The notes: generated by a model not told the origin, from the sequence alone. 64,000 nt of DNA from Chitinophagaceae bacterium (GCA_947446645.1 CANFHA010000023.1:1-64000); one strand, 5' to 3'. Shown: positions 1-8,968, numbered from the stretch's first letter. Numbers and translations: made by a program.

Positions 1-79
1 CGTGTTAAGATGGCTGGACTGATGACTACGAGCCCAACCACCCCAGCCTGAAAACCGGCTTCGCCATGTTTTCCGGCAT

Positions 80-125
80 CCCCTCCTTGAAATAAAGGAG
101 GGGAGTGTGTTACGTACCCTGCGCG
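80..125. repeat. Hairpin plus 20-mer module, copy 1
   Basis: A 9-bp perfect inverted repeat (80-88/95-103, 6-base loop) is followed two bases later by TGTGTTACGTACCCTGCGCG at 106-125. The 20-mer recurs at 609-628 with one change. Confidence 0.6.
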
Positions 126-198
126 GACCGCATAGGTGTATTACTTAGTTTTTTAGCACAAAGTTGGGGTGAGAAGATGGGATGGGCAAAATGACTTT

Positions 199-229
199 TT
201 ATGATAGCGCACTTTTTGCGCTATCATAA
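199..229. repeat. Perfect 12-bp hairpin
   Basis: Arms 199-210 and 218-229 pair perfectly around a 7-base loop. There is no T-run after either arm, so it is not a clear intrinsic terminator. No gene ends next to it within the window. Confidence 0.5.
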
Positions 230-570
230 TCAGCTACGCGATTATGATGTAACTTTTTTTCGGCGTAAGTGATTGAGGGAGTGGAGGGTTATATGTTAGT
301 AGTACCTGAAGATTTGGCGAAGTGGGATTTTGGGGGTGAAAACGGGTTCGGATTGGATGTGTTAGAATCTATTTGAATGGATGTATATAGCAGCGGGGTA
401 TTCGCCATTCAGAGACTGGCATATACAAGGGGAGGCACAGCTTAGGCCCAACGACAATGTTTTTTATTTTGCGGAACGCTTCTGCCAACATTGGGGGGGG
501 TAAAGGGCATTGCTGTAGTCATCAACTCCCGTTCATTGAATGCCGATCGCAGACCGGATTATTATTCCGC

Positions 571-628
571 GTTCCTGATGCCCTGCGGAACATCAGGAAC
601 AACGGGGATGTGTTATGTACCCTGCGCG
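571..628. repeat. Hairpin plus 20-mer module, copy 2
   Basis: A 10-bp perfect inverted repeat (571-580/591-600) with a 10-base loop is followed by TGTGTTATGTACCCTGCGCG at 609-628. The hairpin sequence differs from copy 1, but the arrangement of hairpin then 20-mer is the same. Confidence 0.6.
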
Positions 629-679
629 AGCGTAGTTGGTGAATAACGCCAACTAGGGCGGAACATTCAAACTCAAACG

Positions 680-1165
680 CTAACAGGCCAACGGGCCCAG
701 TAGCAGTTTTTTAATAACCGCTATCTGGCCCAGGTGGTAGTGGGTGTGCTCTATAATGCCTTGTATGTTGCGGTAGTAGGTGCCGTATTTTTCATCTTCA
801 AAGGTGTCCACGAGCGTGCTTTCCGGCAGTTGTGCTACCAGAATGGAGAATCGCTCAGCATCGTCCCAGGTTTTGTTGAGCAGGGCTTCCCAGTCCTGCT
901 GCGAGCTGATTGGTGGAACATCGAAACTGTACTTGTCGTGGGCATCAATGGGTTTTCCCTGCAGCACTCTTGAGGCGGCACATACAAAGTAGTTGATGTG
1001 ATAGGTAAGCGCTGCAATAGTATTGAGCGATTGAAGCGGTGTTGTGGCCTGCGCCCAGCTCACATCTGCCAGTGTATCTTTCAGGTTAACCCATGTCCAG
1101 TTGCCACCGAAGTATACTTCGCGGAAATGCCTGGCGAGTTGCGCGGGTGTGTTCATAGCGTGCAT
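680..1165 (-). CDS. DinB-like (YfiT/DUF1572-type) four-helix protein
   Basis: The product is about 161 residues and resembles the DinB/YfiT four-helix superfamily, whose members bind a divalent metal through spaced histidines and are often thiol-dependent transferases or of unknown role. Histidines in the stretch LTYHINYF and in the C-terminal IEHTHYHLGQI fit the metal-site positions. The frame is open upstream to 1255, but that extension runs through the htrA terminator hairpin, so I place the start at the Met at 1165; the Met at 1156 is also possible. It lies downstream of htrA on the same strand, separated by that terminator. The substrate is unknown. Confidence 0.7.
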   Translation of the reverse strand: MHAMNTPAQLARHFREVYFGGNWTWVNLKDTLADVSWAQATTPLQSLNTIAALTYHINYFVCAASRVLQGKPIDAHDKYSFDVPPISSQQDWEALLNKTWDDAERFSILVAQLPESTLVDTFEDEKYGTYYRNIQGIIEHTHYHLGQIAVIKKLLLGPLAC

Positions 1166-1218
1166 GTTTTGAATTGCAACAGCAAATATAATATTGAACA
1201 GCTGGATGTAGCTATAGC

Positions 1219-1246
1219 AAAAAAAAGCCCCGCACTTTGGCGGGGC
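1219..1246 (-). terminator. Intrinsic terminator of htrA
   Basis: Arms 1227-1233 and 1240-1246 (GCCCCGC/GCGGGGC) form a GC-rich hairpin. On the minus strand it is followed by a run of eight T. It sits 27 bases after the htrA stop codon. Confidence 0.85.
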
Positions 1247-1272
1247 ACAAATCATTGTTGGGGCAATCGCTA

Positions 1273-2763
1273 TTACTCTCCCAGCGCTACATCAATATTA
1301 TCGAGGGTGTAATAATACATGCCCTGCTTGCCGGGGTAGAAACCGCCTATCTGGGCGCGCTTGCCTGCTGATAGTACCTGGAGCAGATCATTGGCGGAGC
1401 CTATGGCGTTGTTGTTGGCCTGTGTTATTACAAAGCCCTTCAGCATCTTTGTCTGTTTTGCAAGGGCTCCTTTGCCAAGGTCGGTAAGCACCAGGCCCTT
1501 GTCTATGTTGTAGTAGCCGCTATAGCTGGCCTTTTCATCATCAGTAAGCGGGCGGAAACTGGCACCCAGTACTTTGGTGTCTTTCACTATATCGGTAGTG
1601 CCGTTGAGGTTGGTGAGCTGCACAGTAGCGCTAAACTGCTTGCCACCGCGCGAGTAAGTAACGCTTACATTGTCGCCGGGATGGTAGCGGGCCACCTGCT
1701 CCTGCACTTCGCTCTGGCTGTTTACTACCTCGCCGTTTATGTGGGTTATGAAGTCGCCCTTCTGTATGCCTGCTTTCGCAGCACCGCTGTTGGTCTTTAC
1801 ATTTACTACGTATACGCCGTCCTGTTTTTCGAGCCCGTAGGTAGTGCGCTGCTCGGCAGTAGCCAGGCGGGTATCCAGGTATACAACACCCATTATAGCG
1901 CGCTGCACAGTGCCGTACTTTATAAGGTCGTTCACCGCCTTACGTACTATGTTTGACGGAATGGCATACGAGTAACCTGCGTATGAACCGGTGGGTGAAG
2001 CGATGGCAGAGTTTATGCCAATAAGCTGCCCGGCAGTGTTGACCAGTGCGCCACCACTGTTGCCTGGGTTAACCGCGGCATCGGTCTGTATATAAGACTC
2101 AATAGGGTTGGCAGACTGGCGGGCACCTATGCCCAGCGAGCGGCCCTTGGCGCTGATGATACCTGCGGTAACGGTTGCATCAAGATTGAGCGGATAGCCT
2201 ACGGCAAGTACCCACTGGCCCAGCTTCACCTCGTCGCTGTTACCAAACTCCATATAGGGGAGATTTTTGTCGGAGGTTATCTTCAGCACAGCAATATCTG
2301 TAGATGGGTCAGTGGCCACTACCTTAGCCTTTGTGTCATAGCGGTCGTTGAATGTTACGGTCACTTCGTCAGCATCTGCCACCACGTGGTTATTGGTAAC
2401 AATGTAGCCATCGGCAGAGATAACAACGCCTGAGCCCGAGCCTTGCTGCTGCGGTATCATATACTGCTGTGGACCAAAGAGCTGGCTAAACATATCGTTG
2501 TTGTCATATACACCACGGCGCTCCGCTATAGTGGTCTTTACATGCACCACCGCTTTTACCGATGACTGTGCTGCATCTTCAAAGCGAACCGGAGCTGTAG
2601 GCGTGGTGCTATTGTTGTAGCTGGCATAGTTTACCGGCAGTGTTCGCGGTGTGCCTGCGGCTGTGAAATAAGGGAGGTTTGGGCGGAAATGAGAAACGGC
2701 GAACATGGTCATAACAGACGTTAGTGCAGCTGTTAAAATGACCGGGAATAATTTGGATTTCAT
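1273..2763 (-). CDS. htrA: HtrA/Deg-family periplasmic serine protease
   Basis: This 496-residue S1C trypsin-fold protease degrades or refolds damaged envelope proteins. A signal anchor covers residues 1-24. The catalytic triad is visible as H126 (TNNHVVAD), D156 (DPSTDIAVL) and S236 (NPGNSGGAL). A PDZ domain follows at about residues 285-380, with the peptide-binding stretch EKQDGVYVVNVKTNSGAAKAG, and a weaker second PDZ-like region covers about 400-490. The length and order match Bacteroidota Deg proteases. It appears to be a single-gene unit with its own promoter (2803-2829) and terminator (1219-1246). Confidence 0.95.
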   Translation of the reverse strand: MKSKLFPVILTAALTSVMTMFAVSHFRPNLPYFTAAGTPRTLPVNYASYNNSTTPTAPVRFEDAAQSSVKAVVHVKTTIAERRGVYDNNDMFSQLFGPQQYMIPQQQGSGSGVVISADGYIVTNNHVVADADEVTVTFNDRYDTKAKVVATDPSTDIAVLKITSDKNLPYMEFGNSDEVKLGQWVLAVGYPLNLDATVTAGIISAKGRSLGIGARQSANPIESYIQTDAAVNPGNSGGALVNTAGQLIGINSAIASPTGSYAGYSYAIPSNIVRKAVNDLIKYGTVQRAIMGVVYLDTRLATAEQRTTYGLEKQDGVYVVNVKTNSGAAKAGIQKGDFITHINGEVVNSQSEVQEQVARYHPGDNVSVTYSRGGKQFSATVQLTNLNGTTDIVKDTKVLGASFRPLTDDEKASYSGYYNIDKGLVLTDLGKGALAKQTKMLKGFVITQANNNAIGSANDLLQVLSAGKRAQIGGFYPGKQGMYYYTLDNIDVALGE

Positions 2764-2802
2764 GTCCTTACGGTTTTTTGTTGTTTATGTAATTAGGTAC
2801 AT

Positions 2803-2829
2803 CAAAAATAGTTCCTGTTGATATTACAA
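2803..2829 (-). promoter_or_regulatory. Bacteroidota-type promoter of htrA
   Basis: On the minus strand TTG (2827-2829), a 16-base spacer and TATTTTTG (2803-2810) match the Bacteroidota consensus TTG-N17..23-TAnnTTTG, apart from a spacer one base short. The box lies about 40 bases before the htrA start codon. Confidence 0.6.
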
Positions 2830-2870
2830 AATTGTTAAAACCGGAGTAAGGGAACGTTAAAAGATGATTA

Positions 2871-2899
2871 CTCAATGGCTTAATTGCTCAATGACTCAA
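2871..2899. repeat. 29-bp intergenic repeat, family A copy 1
   Basis: This AT-rich 29-mer begins CTCAATGGCTTAATTG. It recurs at 8969-8997 with 28 of 29 bases identical, and partly at 43669-43684. All copies lie between genes. Confidence 0.7.
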
Positions 2900-2933
2900 C
2901 CAGGTGAAATTACAAAAAGGTAATGGGAGGCAA

Positions 2934-2965
2934 AATAAAAAGAGCCTCTATTGCTAGAGGCTCTT
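2934..2965 (-). terminator. Terminator of the T9SS protein gene
   Basis: Arms 2940-2950 and 2955-2965 form an 11-bp perfect stem with a TTGC loop. On the minus strand a T-rich run follows (the A-rich 2933-2940 on the plus strand). It lies 23 bases after the stop codon of the gene at 2989. Confidence 0.8.
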
Positions 2966-2988
2966 ATACTTAGAATTTCAGATGTTGA

Positions 2989-4011
2989 TTACTGAACCAC
3001 AACTTTAGCGGTAGCAAGGGTGCTGCCGTTAGTGAGGCGGGCAATGTAGATGCCTGGAGCAAGGGTTGTGTTAACACTGTGCTGCTGGCCACCTGCTGAT
3101 AACTGTACGTTCTCCGTGTAAACTGAACGACCGGTCATGTCAGAAAGCGTAAGGGTATACTGACCTGCAGCTTCTGTAGCGCAATTGAACTGGATAGCAG
3201 AAGTAGTAGCGTAGCCTAATACATTGATGTGCATAGTGCCGTCAGTGTTCACATTGTTTACACCTGCAGTAGAGTTGGTGTAGTTGAGTGTGAAGTCATC
3301 GATAGCAGAACTAGGGCGGTTGCCTGCACCTGTGCTTGGGTCATGAGCCACAACACGTATCCAAACCGGACCAGTCTGGTTGTCGAGGGCGGAACCGAAA
3401 TCGACAGTAATGGTGTTGTTTGAGAAGGTGTTTCCACCTGTTGTCATGGTGCCAACTGCCGGGGCTATGGTAAACGCTGATGGCGTTGCTCCAAAACCAT
3501 AGTCAACTTTCCAGGTTGTAATGCGTGGGCTTGATGTATCAAGAGACTGGAGCTTGAAAGAAAGGGTGAAATTAGTCTTGCCAGTGGTGTTATTCAACGC
3601 TAATGCGAAAGCAGCACCTGAATCGAGGCGCGGGTGTGTGCCATTTGTATAACTAACCTGGCGCACGCCTAAAGCGCGGTTAGTATAGCTTGGAGGAACA
3701 GGTGCACACCAGTCTTCACCAGCGCCAGCTACAGTAGCCGACGGGAAATTCTTAAATCCACCACCAACTACCAGCCCAATGCATGTAGTATCTGGGCGAA
3801 GGACAGAGGGGAAACCCGGCAGCGGCGAAGTAAGGCCTTCTGAAGTGCCTAGCGAGCTTATAGTAGCACCGTTATAGGTACTCCAGCCTGCAGGCAGGCC
3901 AGTGCCTAATGCATCGAAAGTCTCAGTGTAAGAGGTTCCGGATAAAGAAATTTGCGCATCAGCAGCATAAACCGACATAGCACACGCGAAGAGTAAAATT
4001 GTTTTTTTCAT
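2989..4011 (-). CDS. Secreted protein with T9SS C-terminal sorting domain
   Basis: The 340-residue product has a signal peptide (residues 1-19, ending VYAADAQ) and a beta-rich body starting ETFDALGTGLPAGWSTYNG, the pattern of jelly-roll 'choice-of-anchor' secreted proteins. The C-terminal 80 residues form a type A T9SS sorting domain (LSDMTGRSVYTENVQLSAGG, then GIYIARL). It should therefore cross the outer membrane and be surface-attached or released. It lies 88 bases downstream of the DUF5689 gene on the same strand and may belong to that uptake locus, although a -7-like box at 4028-4035 could give it separate expression. The specific function is unknown. Confidence 0.85.
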   Translation of the reverse strand: MKKTILLFACAMSVYAADAQISLSGTSYTETFDALGTGLPAGWSTYNGATISSLGTSEGLTSPLPGFPSVLRPDTTCIGLVVGGGFKNFPSATVAGAGEDWCAPVPPSYTNRALGVRQVSYTNGTHPRLDSGAAFALALNNTTGKTNFTLSFKLQSLDTSSPRITTWKVDYGFGATPSAFTIAPAVGTMTTGGNTFSNNTITVDFGSALDNQTGPVWIRVVAHDPSTGAGNRPSSAIDDFTLNYTNSTAGVNNVNTDGTMHINVLGYATTSAIQFNCATEAAGQYTLTLSDMTGRSVYTENVQLSAGGQQHSVNTTLAPGIYIARLTNGSTLATAKVVVQ

Positions 4012-4027
4012 ATTCTTAATTTTTGGG

Positions 4028-4035
4028 CAAATTTA
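4028..4035 (-). promoter_or_regulatory. Candidate -7 box for the T9SS gene
   Basis: The minus strand reads TAAATTTG, a perfect match to TAnnTTTG, 17 bases before the start codon. I see no TTG at the expected -33 distance, so the promoter is uncertain. Confidence 0.35.
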
Positions 4036-4099
4036 GATAAACTATTACTGTGGTATTGTTTTTGGTTGTTATCAATACATTAATTGGAATTTTGTTCAT

Positions 4100-4918
4100 T
4101 TATGGGCAGCGAGTGCCGTAAAAGTGAATATCAGCTGTATCGCGCAGCACAAACTGAGCGGTACTGATGTACACTGAAATAAGACCGACTATGCTTCCAT
4201 TACCTGTTGGGGTAGTGTCTGGCTGGAAGTCTGCGTAACTGCTGTTATACATAGTAAGTGTGCCTGTTTTTGCGCAGTTTTGAATAGTGCGGTTAGTGCT
4301 GACACTTGGATCCGAATAAAGGGTGCCGGCTGACGCATCGTCAAACTGCATATTGTCCAGCTGTACCAACGTATTGCAATATTTGTAAGAGCCTGATACG
4401 AGGTCAGCGAGCGTAACGAGTTTGGGCGTAATAACATGCGGATAGCTTGCTTTGATGATGTAGTTGCCGACGAGTGCAGATGGTATACCATTAGTGGTCG
4501 CATCTGAATTTACGGAGTATACTATTTCAGGTGTACCCTTATAGTTTACTAGCGAAAGACCTTTCAGTTTAACGTATACTTTACGGCCCACCGGGAAGTC
4601 AGAATAAAGATAGGTACGGTCTATGATAATGGTCATGCCACCTCCGAAGGAATCTTCGATGACGATCTTCTTATAAAGATTGCCGGAGCGATCATCGCCA
4701 ACAACTATACCGTACACTGTAGTATCTCCCAGCACCCTGGATTTAGTACCGGAAACCAGGTAAAGGGCCTTGAAATTAAGATCGCCAAGGCTGTCGTTGC
4801 AGGTAATATACGGATCATAATTGGCGGTGCTTGGTGGGTCTCCTGCCTTCTGCTTGAGGCATGAATTCAGCATAAGGCAACTGGTAAGCAGTACAAGAGA
4901 AAAAATGGAAAGTTTCAT
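4100..4918 (-). CDS. DUF5689-domain lipoprotein
   Basis: This 272-residue exported protein has a lipobox (LMLNSC, Cys near residue 20), so it should be lipidated. The body matches the DUF5689 pattern, an OB-like beta domain with the segments TTVYGIVVGDDRSGNLYKKI, IIIDRTYLYSDFPVGRKVYV and IQNCAKTGTLTMY. DUF5689 proteins are typical surface partners of TonB receptors or secreted nucleases in Bacteroidota. Only 21 bases separate it from the TonB receptor upstream, so the two are probably cotranscribed. It may capture substrate for the receptor, in the manner of SusD; that is inference. Confidence 0.8.
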   Translation of the reverse strand: MKLSIFSLVLLTSCLMLNSCLKQKAGDPPSTANYDPYITCNDSLGDLNFKALYLVSGTKSRVLGDTTVYGIVVGDDRSGNLYKKIVIEDSFGGGMTIIIDRTYLYSDFPVGRKVYVKLKGLSLVNYKGTPEIVYSVNSDATTNGIPSALVGNYIIKASYPHVITPKLVTLADLVSGSYKYCNTLVQLDNMQFDDASAGTLYSDPSVSTNRTIQNCAKTGTLTMYNSSYADFQPDTTPTGNGSIVGLISVYISTAQFVLRDTADIHFYGTRCP

Positions 4919-4939
4919 ATCGTTATTATTTTTTGTTTC

Positions 4940-7762
4940 TTAAAATCTTAAAGCAAGTGTGATGTAAAAGGTAGTGCCGTAGCCGTAGATGTATTTATTC
5001 GGGAACTTCAGCGAATTAGCATTGTTGTAGTCGAAACGGAGCTGTTCGTAGCCTGTTGTTTTAATGTTGGTATTATTGAGCAGGTTATTCACGCCCACAT
5101 TCAGGTTAAGCAGGGTTCTGCTCTTCATGAACCTGAGGTATTTAGAGAGATTGAATGATTTGCCGGCATTGATATCTACTGTGAAAGCAGATGGCAGCCT
5201 TTCCTGGTTCAGGATATCTTTCCACTGTTGAGAGGTTGGGTTTACCAGGTCTGTAGCTTCCTGTGTGCGGCGGCCGGGGTTGATCTCTACATAGTTACGG
5301 TCCATGTAGTTCAGGTTCAGGTTAGCATGCCAGTATTTGCGGGAGTTATACTTGAACCCAAGTGAGTAAATAGACTGAGGCCCAACGCCCAGGTAGTAGT
5401 TTTTAATGTACACATTACGCTTGGCAGCTACCATGGTCGGTGAGTTGTCGTTGTAGATAGAGATATCAGGGTTGTTTGTGTAGAATGACTGGCCCACAGC
5501 CGCTACGGCTGTTACAGACAAAGATTTTGAGATCTTGGCACCGGCAACCAATTCTGAACCTATGGAGCGGGTGTTCACATTCTGCATAATGTAGTTCACG
5601 AAGGTCTGGAAGTCAGGGTCATCGTTGTAAAAGCGCTTAACGAGGGTGCTGCCGGTAACATCGGTAACATAGCCGGTGAGCCTGCAGTTGAAGATGGAGG
5701 ATTTGAAAATGTAACCCAGCTCAAAAGATTTTGTATTGTAGGTTTTAGGATTGTCTACAACAAAGTCGCGGGTTCTGTCAGAGATGTATGTATAGTCGAT
5801 CTTTGGCGCATCGTTGAAATAGGCTGCATGTGCGTAGATAGAGTTCTTAGGGTTGAGGTTATAGGTGACACCGCCTTTGAACCTGTAGGTAGTAAAGCTA
5901 TGCTTAGCGCTCTTGCCATAAGAATTATCCGGGAAAAGGCCATCGCGCATCAGTCCTTCGCGGCTGAACGACATAATGCCACCTTCTCCGGCAACGTAGA
6001 AGTCGAAGTGATTGTAGGAGAAAATTCCCTGACCCCATATTTTCGTCTGTAAGGCACGCATGATGTAGTCATAGCCATATTTGTCGCCCGTTTTTATCAG
6101 TGCGTTAGGATTGTTCAGATCGTTCTGGAGATAGTTAGGGTTTTTTATGGTTTGCAGCACGGCAAACTGGTTATAGTTTACAAAGAAGTCGCCACCCAAC
6201 AGGTCTGCCAGTTGCCTGTAGTATTCATCCTGCTGAGAAATGACCACTACGCCACCGTTTACAGTGATATGGTTGTTGAATACGTGGGTGATATTGGAGT
6301 TGAATGACAGTTTTTTAAGGTCGTCTACTGTATTTGTAAGCACATAAATAGACCGGTTGCCGGTAACATTATTACCAGCGATGCCTTTTACATCGTAGAT
6401 CGTTTCAGAGTTGGTACGGTTGTCGTTGTAGATGTTGTCCCACTGTATCTGCAGCATATCGGTGTGTGCGAGGTACTGCGCCTTTACTGCTGCTGCAGTT
6501 GCTGCCTGCTGGGTGGCGCTGCCGTAGAGGTAGTAGCTGGGGAGGTTCTTATAGTACAGCGGGTCGGGTGAATAGCCGTTGTAAAAGTCAATGTTGGATG
6601 ATTTGTATTTGCCAAACTCATAACCAACGGCCGTATTCCAACGGGTGTTTTCGGATGGCTTGTAGGTGTAGTTGGCGGCGATTACCGGCTGAAAAGTATT
6701 GGCAGTGAGGGCATTACGTTTCTCGCCATTTTGGTAGCCCCATGCGGAGTTATGGTAGTGCGAACCTGCAAGATCGTAGGCTTCCTGAGTTTCTGCTGTG
6801 GCCTTTCCTCGTTTTGTTGGCGCGCCAAAAGCGGTAAGATTAAACTGGCCTTTTTTAGTAACCTTGCTTACGGCACCATAAAAAGAATAAGCGTCGTAGA
6901 AAGTACCCGGTACGTAGCCTTCCTGAGCCCACCGGCGGGAGCCGGAGAAAGAGTATGCCCATCCTTTTTTGCTGAGGCCGCTGCTGTGCGTAGCCATGAT
7001 CCTGTTGCGATAGGAGCCATTACCTGCCTGGTAAGAAATGCTGGTGCCGGGGCGCTGGTCTGCTGCAGTAGCGCTGATGTAGGTGGAACCCTTTACAGTG
7101 CCAAAAGAATATTCTGCAGGCTTAAGGCCGTAGGTGATGTTGCGGTCGCGCATAACATCGTTGAGGCCACCAATGAGACCAGTGGATGCAAAGCCTGACT
7201 CAAGATCCTGGAGCGGAACGCCATTAACCTCTACATCGGCATTGTCGTAGCCGCGGGGCTTGAAGCGGTATGGGCCGAAGACGATAGATGCGGTATACAG
7301 AAACGGGTCCTGGTTGACGGCGTAGAAACCTACTGAGCTTTGAGAGGTTGATGATGAATTTTCGTCGTCCTGTGAGGTGTTTTCTTCAATGGAAATGGTA
7401 GGGATCTCGGCAGTTTCGGCGGTCAGGTTGCCGGGTATCATTAATATTTCGCCAATTTCCGTGGTGCCGGCAACCACTGTTACAGACACGGTGTCTTTCT
7501 TCATGCCTGTGGCGCTTATGACCAGCGTTTGCGCGCCGACCGGAATATCGAGTATGGTAAAGAAGCCATCCGGATTCGCGAGCGCCTCAATGTGTTGTGG
7601 CCCCAGCACTATGATCTGCACATCGTGCGCCGGGTCTTTGGTATCCTTATTAAGGACCCTTCCCTTGACCGTTCCTGTACCCTGAGCCATCACCGAACCG
7701 GAGATGAGCAACAGAAATATAACAGATAATATATTAGTACTAAAATTGTAGCGAATGCGCAT
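4940..7762 (-). CDS. TonB-dependent outer-membrane receptor with carboxypeptidase-like regulatory domain
   Basis: The product is about 940 residues. The open frame extends to 7807, but I choose the Met at 7762 because it gives a clean signal peptide (MRIRYNFSTNILSVIFLLLI...VMAQ). Next come a CarboxypepD_reg-like beta-sandwich (GTVKGRVLNKDTKDPAHDV to TVSVTVVAG), a plug domain (FKPRGYDNADVEVNGVPLQD) and a 22-strand barrel ending in the typical outer-membrane C-terminal Phe (YITLALRF). There is no SusD neighbour; a DUF5689 lipoprotein follows instead. With the divergent endonuclease-fold enzyme, the context points to import of a phosphorylated or nucleic-acid-derived ligand, which is inference. 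Confidence 0.9.
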   Translation of the reverse strand: MRIRYNFSTNILSVIFLLLISGSVMAQGTGTVKGRVLNKDTKDPAHDVQIIVLGPQHIEALANPDGFFTILDIPVGAQTLVISATGMKKDTVSVTVVAGTTEIGEILMIPGNLTAETAEIPTISIEENTSQDDENSSSTSQSSVGFYAVNQDPFLYTASIVFGPYRFKPRGYDNADVEVNGVPLQDLESGFASTGLIGGLNDVMRDRNITYGLKPAEYSFGTVKGSTYISATAADQRPGTSISYQAGNGSYRNRIMATHSSGLSKKGWAYSFSGSRRWAQEGYVPGTFYDAYSFYGAVSKVTKKGQFNLTAFGAPTKRGKATAETQEAYDLAGSHYHNSAWGYQNGEKRNALTANTFQPVIAANYTYKPSENTRWNTAVGYEFGKYKSSNIDFYNGYSPDPLYYKNLPSYYLYGSATQQAATAAAVKAQYLAHTDMLQIQWDNIYNDNRTNSETIYDVKGIAGNNVTGNRSIYVLTNTVDDLKKLSFNSNITHVFNNHITVNGGVVVISQQDEYYRQLADLLGGDFFVNYNQFAVLQTIKNPNYLQNDLNNPNALIKTGDKYGYDYIMRALQTKIWGQGIFSYNHFDFYVAGEGGIMSFSREGLMRDGLFPDNSYGKSAKHSFTTYRFKGGVTYNLNPKNSIYAHAAYFNDAPKIDYTYISDRTRDFVVDNPKTYNTKSFELGYIFKSSIFNCRLTGYVTDVTGSTLVKRFYNDDPDFQTFVNYIMQNVNTRSIGSELVAGAKISKSLSVTAVAAVGQSFYTNNPDISIYNDNSPTMVAAKRNVYIKNYYLGVGPQSIYSLGFKYNSRKYWHANLNLNYMDRNYVEINPGRRTQEATDLVNPTSQQWKDILNQERLPSAFTVDINAGKSFNLSKYLRFMKSRTLLNLNVGVNNLLNNTNIKTTGYEQLRFDYNNANSLKFPNKYIYGYGTTFYITLALRF

Positions 7763-7781
7763 GGATCTTAATTTCGAGGTG

Positions 7782-7807
7782 CAAAAGTACAAAAGAGACC
7801 AAAGCAA
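7782..7807 (-). promoter_or_regulatory. Candidate promoter of the TonB/DUF5689 operon
   Basis: The minus strand reads TTG (7805-7807), 15 bases, then TACTTTTG (7782-7789), a perfect -7 box with a slightly short spacer. It lies 19 bases before the chosen start codon, which supports that start over the longer frame. Confidence 0.45.
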
Positions 7808-7865
7808 ACCGTTTTGTGTTATTAATTAAATGTTACTGTATCATTATGAAAGCAATAAGTAAAAG

Positions 7866-8957
7866 ATGCTGAGAAACGGTGGTGGATTTTTGAGTTACCT
7901 TGCGGCAAAAAAAAGCGTGATCAGAACATTATTTTTGGCATTTGTTGCACTTGCGTTCGTATCTCCGGCATTTTGCCAGAAGCAGGAGTACAAGATAATA
8001 GCTATAGGCAGCTACAACTGTGAGAACCTATTTGACACAGAAGATGACCCAAACAAAATGGACGAAGACTTTACACCTACCGGGTCTTACAAGTATACGC
8101 CTGAAGTATACAAGCAAAAACTCCACAACATAGCTACAGTAATACAGAAAATGGGCACAGATGTAACCCCTGACGGCCCCGCAGTAATAGGGCTGGTGGA
8201 GATAGAAAATGACCGTGTACTAAAAGATCTGGTGGCGCAGCCTGAAATTGCCGGGCGCAATTACCAGTATGCGTGGTTCTATACGCCGGACGTGCGGGGT
8301 ATAAGTACGGCCATGCTGTATAACCCTAAATATTTTAAGGTGCTGAAGGCGCAGCCGGTGCGGGTGCCCATAGAGACAATAGGGCAGACCCGGCCAACCA
8401 GGGATGTGCTTTTTGTATCGGGCTTACTGAGCGGAGATACGGTGCATTTTATGGTGAATCACTGGCCATCGAAGAGCGGTGGAGAGGCGGCCTCGGCACC
8501 GGGGCGCAAACTTGCGGCTAAGGTAGACAAGCATATTGTGGACTCGCTCACGGGCGTGAATCCAAATGCGAAGATAATACTGATGGGTGACCTGAATGAT
8601 AACCCGACAAGTGAAGGTGTAATTGAGGTGCTGAATGCAAAATCAAAACCCAGCGACGTCGCGGTTACTGATATCTACAATCCATGGATCAATATGTATA
8701 AGAAAGGCGTGGGAACAGAAAGCTACCAGGGAGAATGGAACCTTATAGACCAGATCATGGTGTCCGGAGGATTGATGAAAAACACAAATGATAAATGGAA
8801 ATACTATAATGCGGAGATATTCAACCGCGATTTTCTGAGAAATAAAATGGGAAAGGATAAGGGTCTTCCGCATCGCTCATTTACTATTTCGCAGGTATGG
8901 GATAACGGGTATAGTGATCACTTCCCGGTACTGATCTATTTGGTGGAGAAAAAGTAA
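7866..8957 (+). CDS. Secreted endonuclease/exonuclease/phosphatase-fold enzyme
   Basis: This 363-residue enzyme has an N-terminal export signal (hydrophobic core TLFLAFVALAFVSPAFC, about residues 20-37). The body shows EEP-superfamily (DNase I/Mg-dependent phosphodiesterase) motifs in order: GSYNCENLFD, GLVEIEND (metal Glu), VNHWPSKSGGE, MGDLNDNPTSE and a terminal SDHFPVLIYL (catalytic Asp-His). It probably cleaves phosphodiester bonds in nucleic acids or phospholipid-like substrates in the periplasm or outside. It is divergent from the TonB receptor 103 bases away, which suggests a joint scavenging role. Confidence 0.88.
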   Translation: MLRNGGGFLSYLAAKKSVIRTLFLAFVALAFVSPAFCQKQEYKIIAIGSYNCENLFDTEDDPNKMDEDFTPTGSYKYTPEVYKQKLHNIATVIQKMGTDVTPDGPAVIGLVEIENDRVLKDLVAQPEIAGRNYQYAWFYTPDVRGISTAMLYNPKYFKVLKAQPVRVPIETIGQTRPTRDVLFVSGLLSGDTVHFMVNHWPSKSGGEAASAPGRKLAAKVDKHIVDSLTGVNPNAKIILMGDLNDNPTSEGVIEVLNAKSKPSDVAVTDIYNPWINMYKKGVGTESYQGEWNLIDQIMVSGGLMKNTNDKWKYYNAEIFNRDFLRNKMGKDKGLPHRSFTISQVWDNGYSDHFPVLIYLVEKK

Positions 8958-8968
8958 ACTGGAATGGC

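Larger units (their letters stand above)
1..679. other. Gene-free region with hairpins and a repeated 20-mer
   Basis: I see no convincing gene in this stretch. It holds three perfect hairpins: 80-88 with 95-103 (CCCCTCCTT arms), 199-210 with 218-229 (TTATGATAGCGC arm), and 571-580 with 591-600 (GTTCCTGATG arm). The first and third are each followed by nearly the same 20-mer, at 106-125 and 609-628, which differs at one base. One open frame at 457-642 has no recognisable features and is not called. The layout suggests a dispersed intergenic repeat element or the remains of one. Confidence 0.6.

Noticed and set aside
457-642. Plus-strand frame of 61 codons in the first spacer
   Set aside because: It runs through a perfect hairpin and the repeated 20-mer and has no recognisable protein features.
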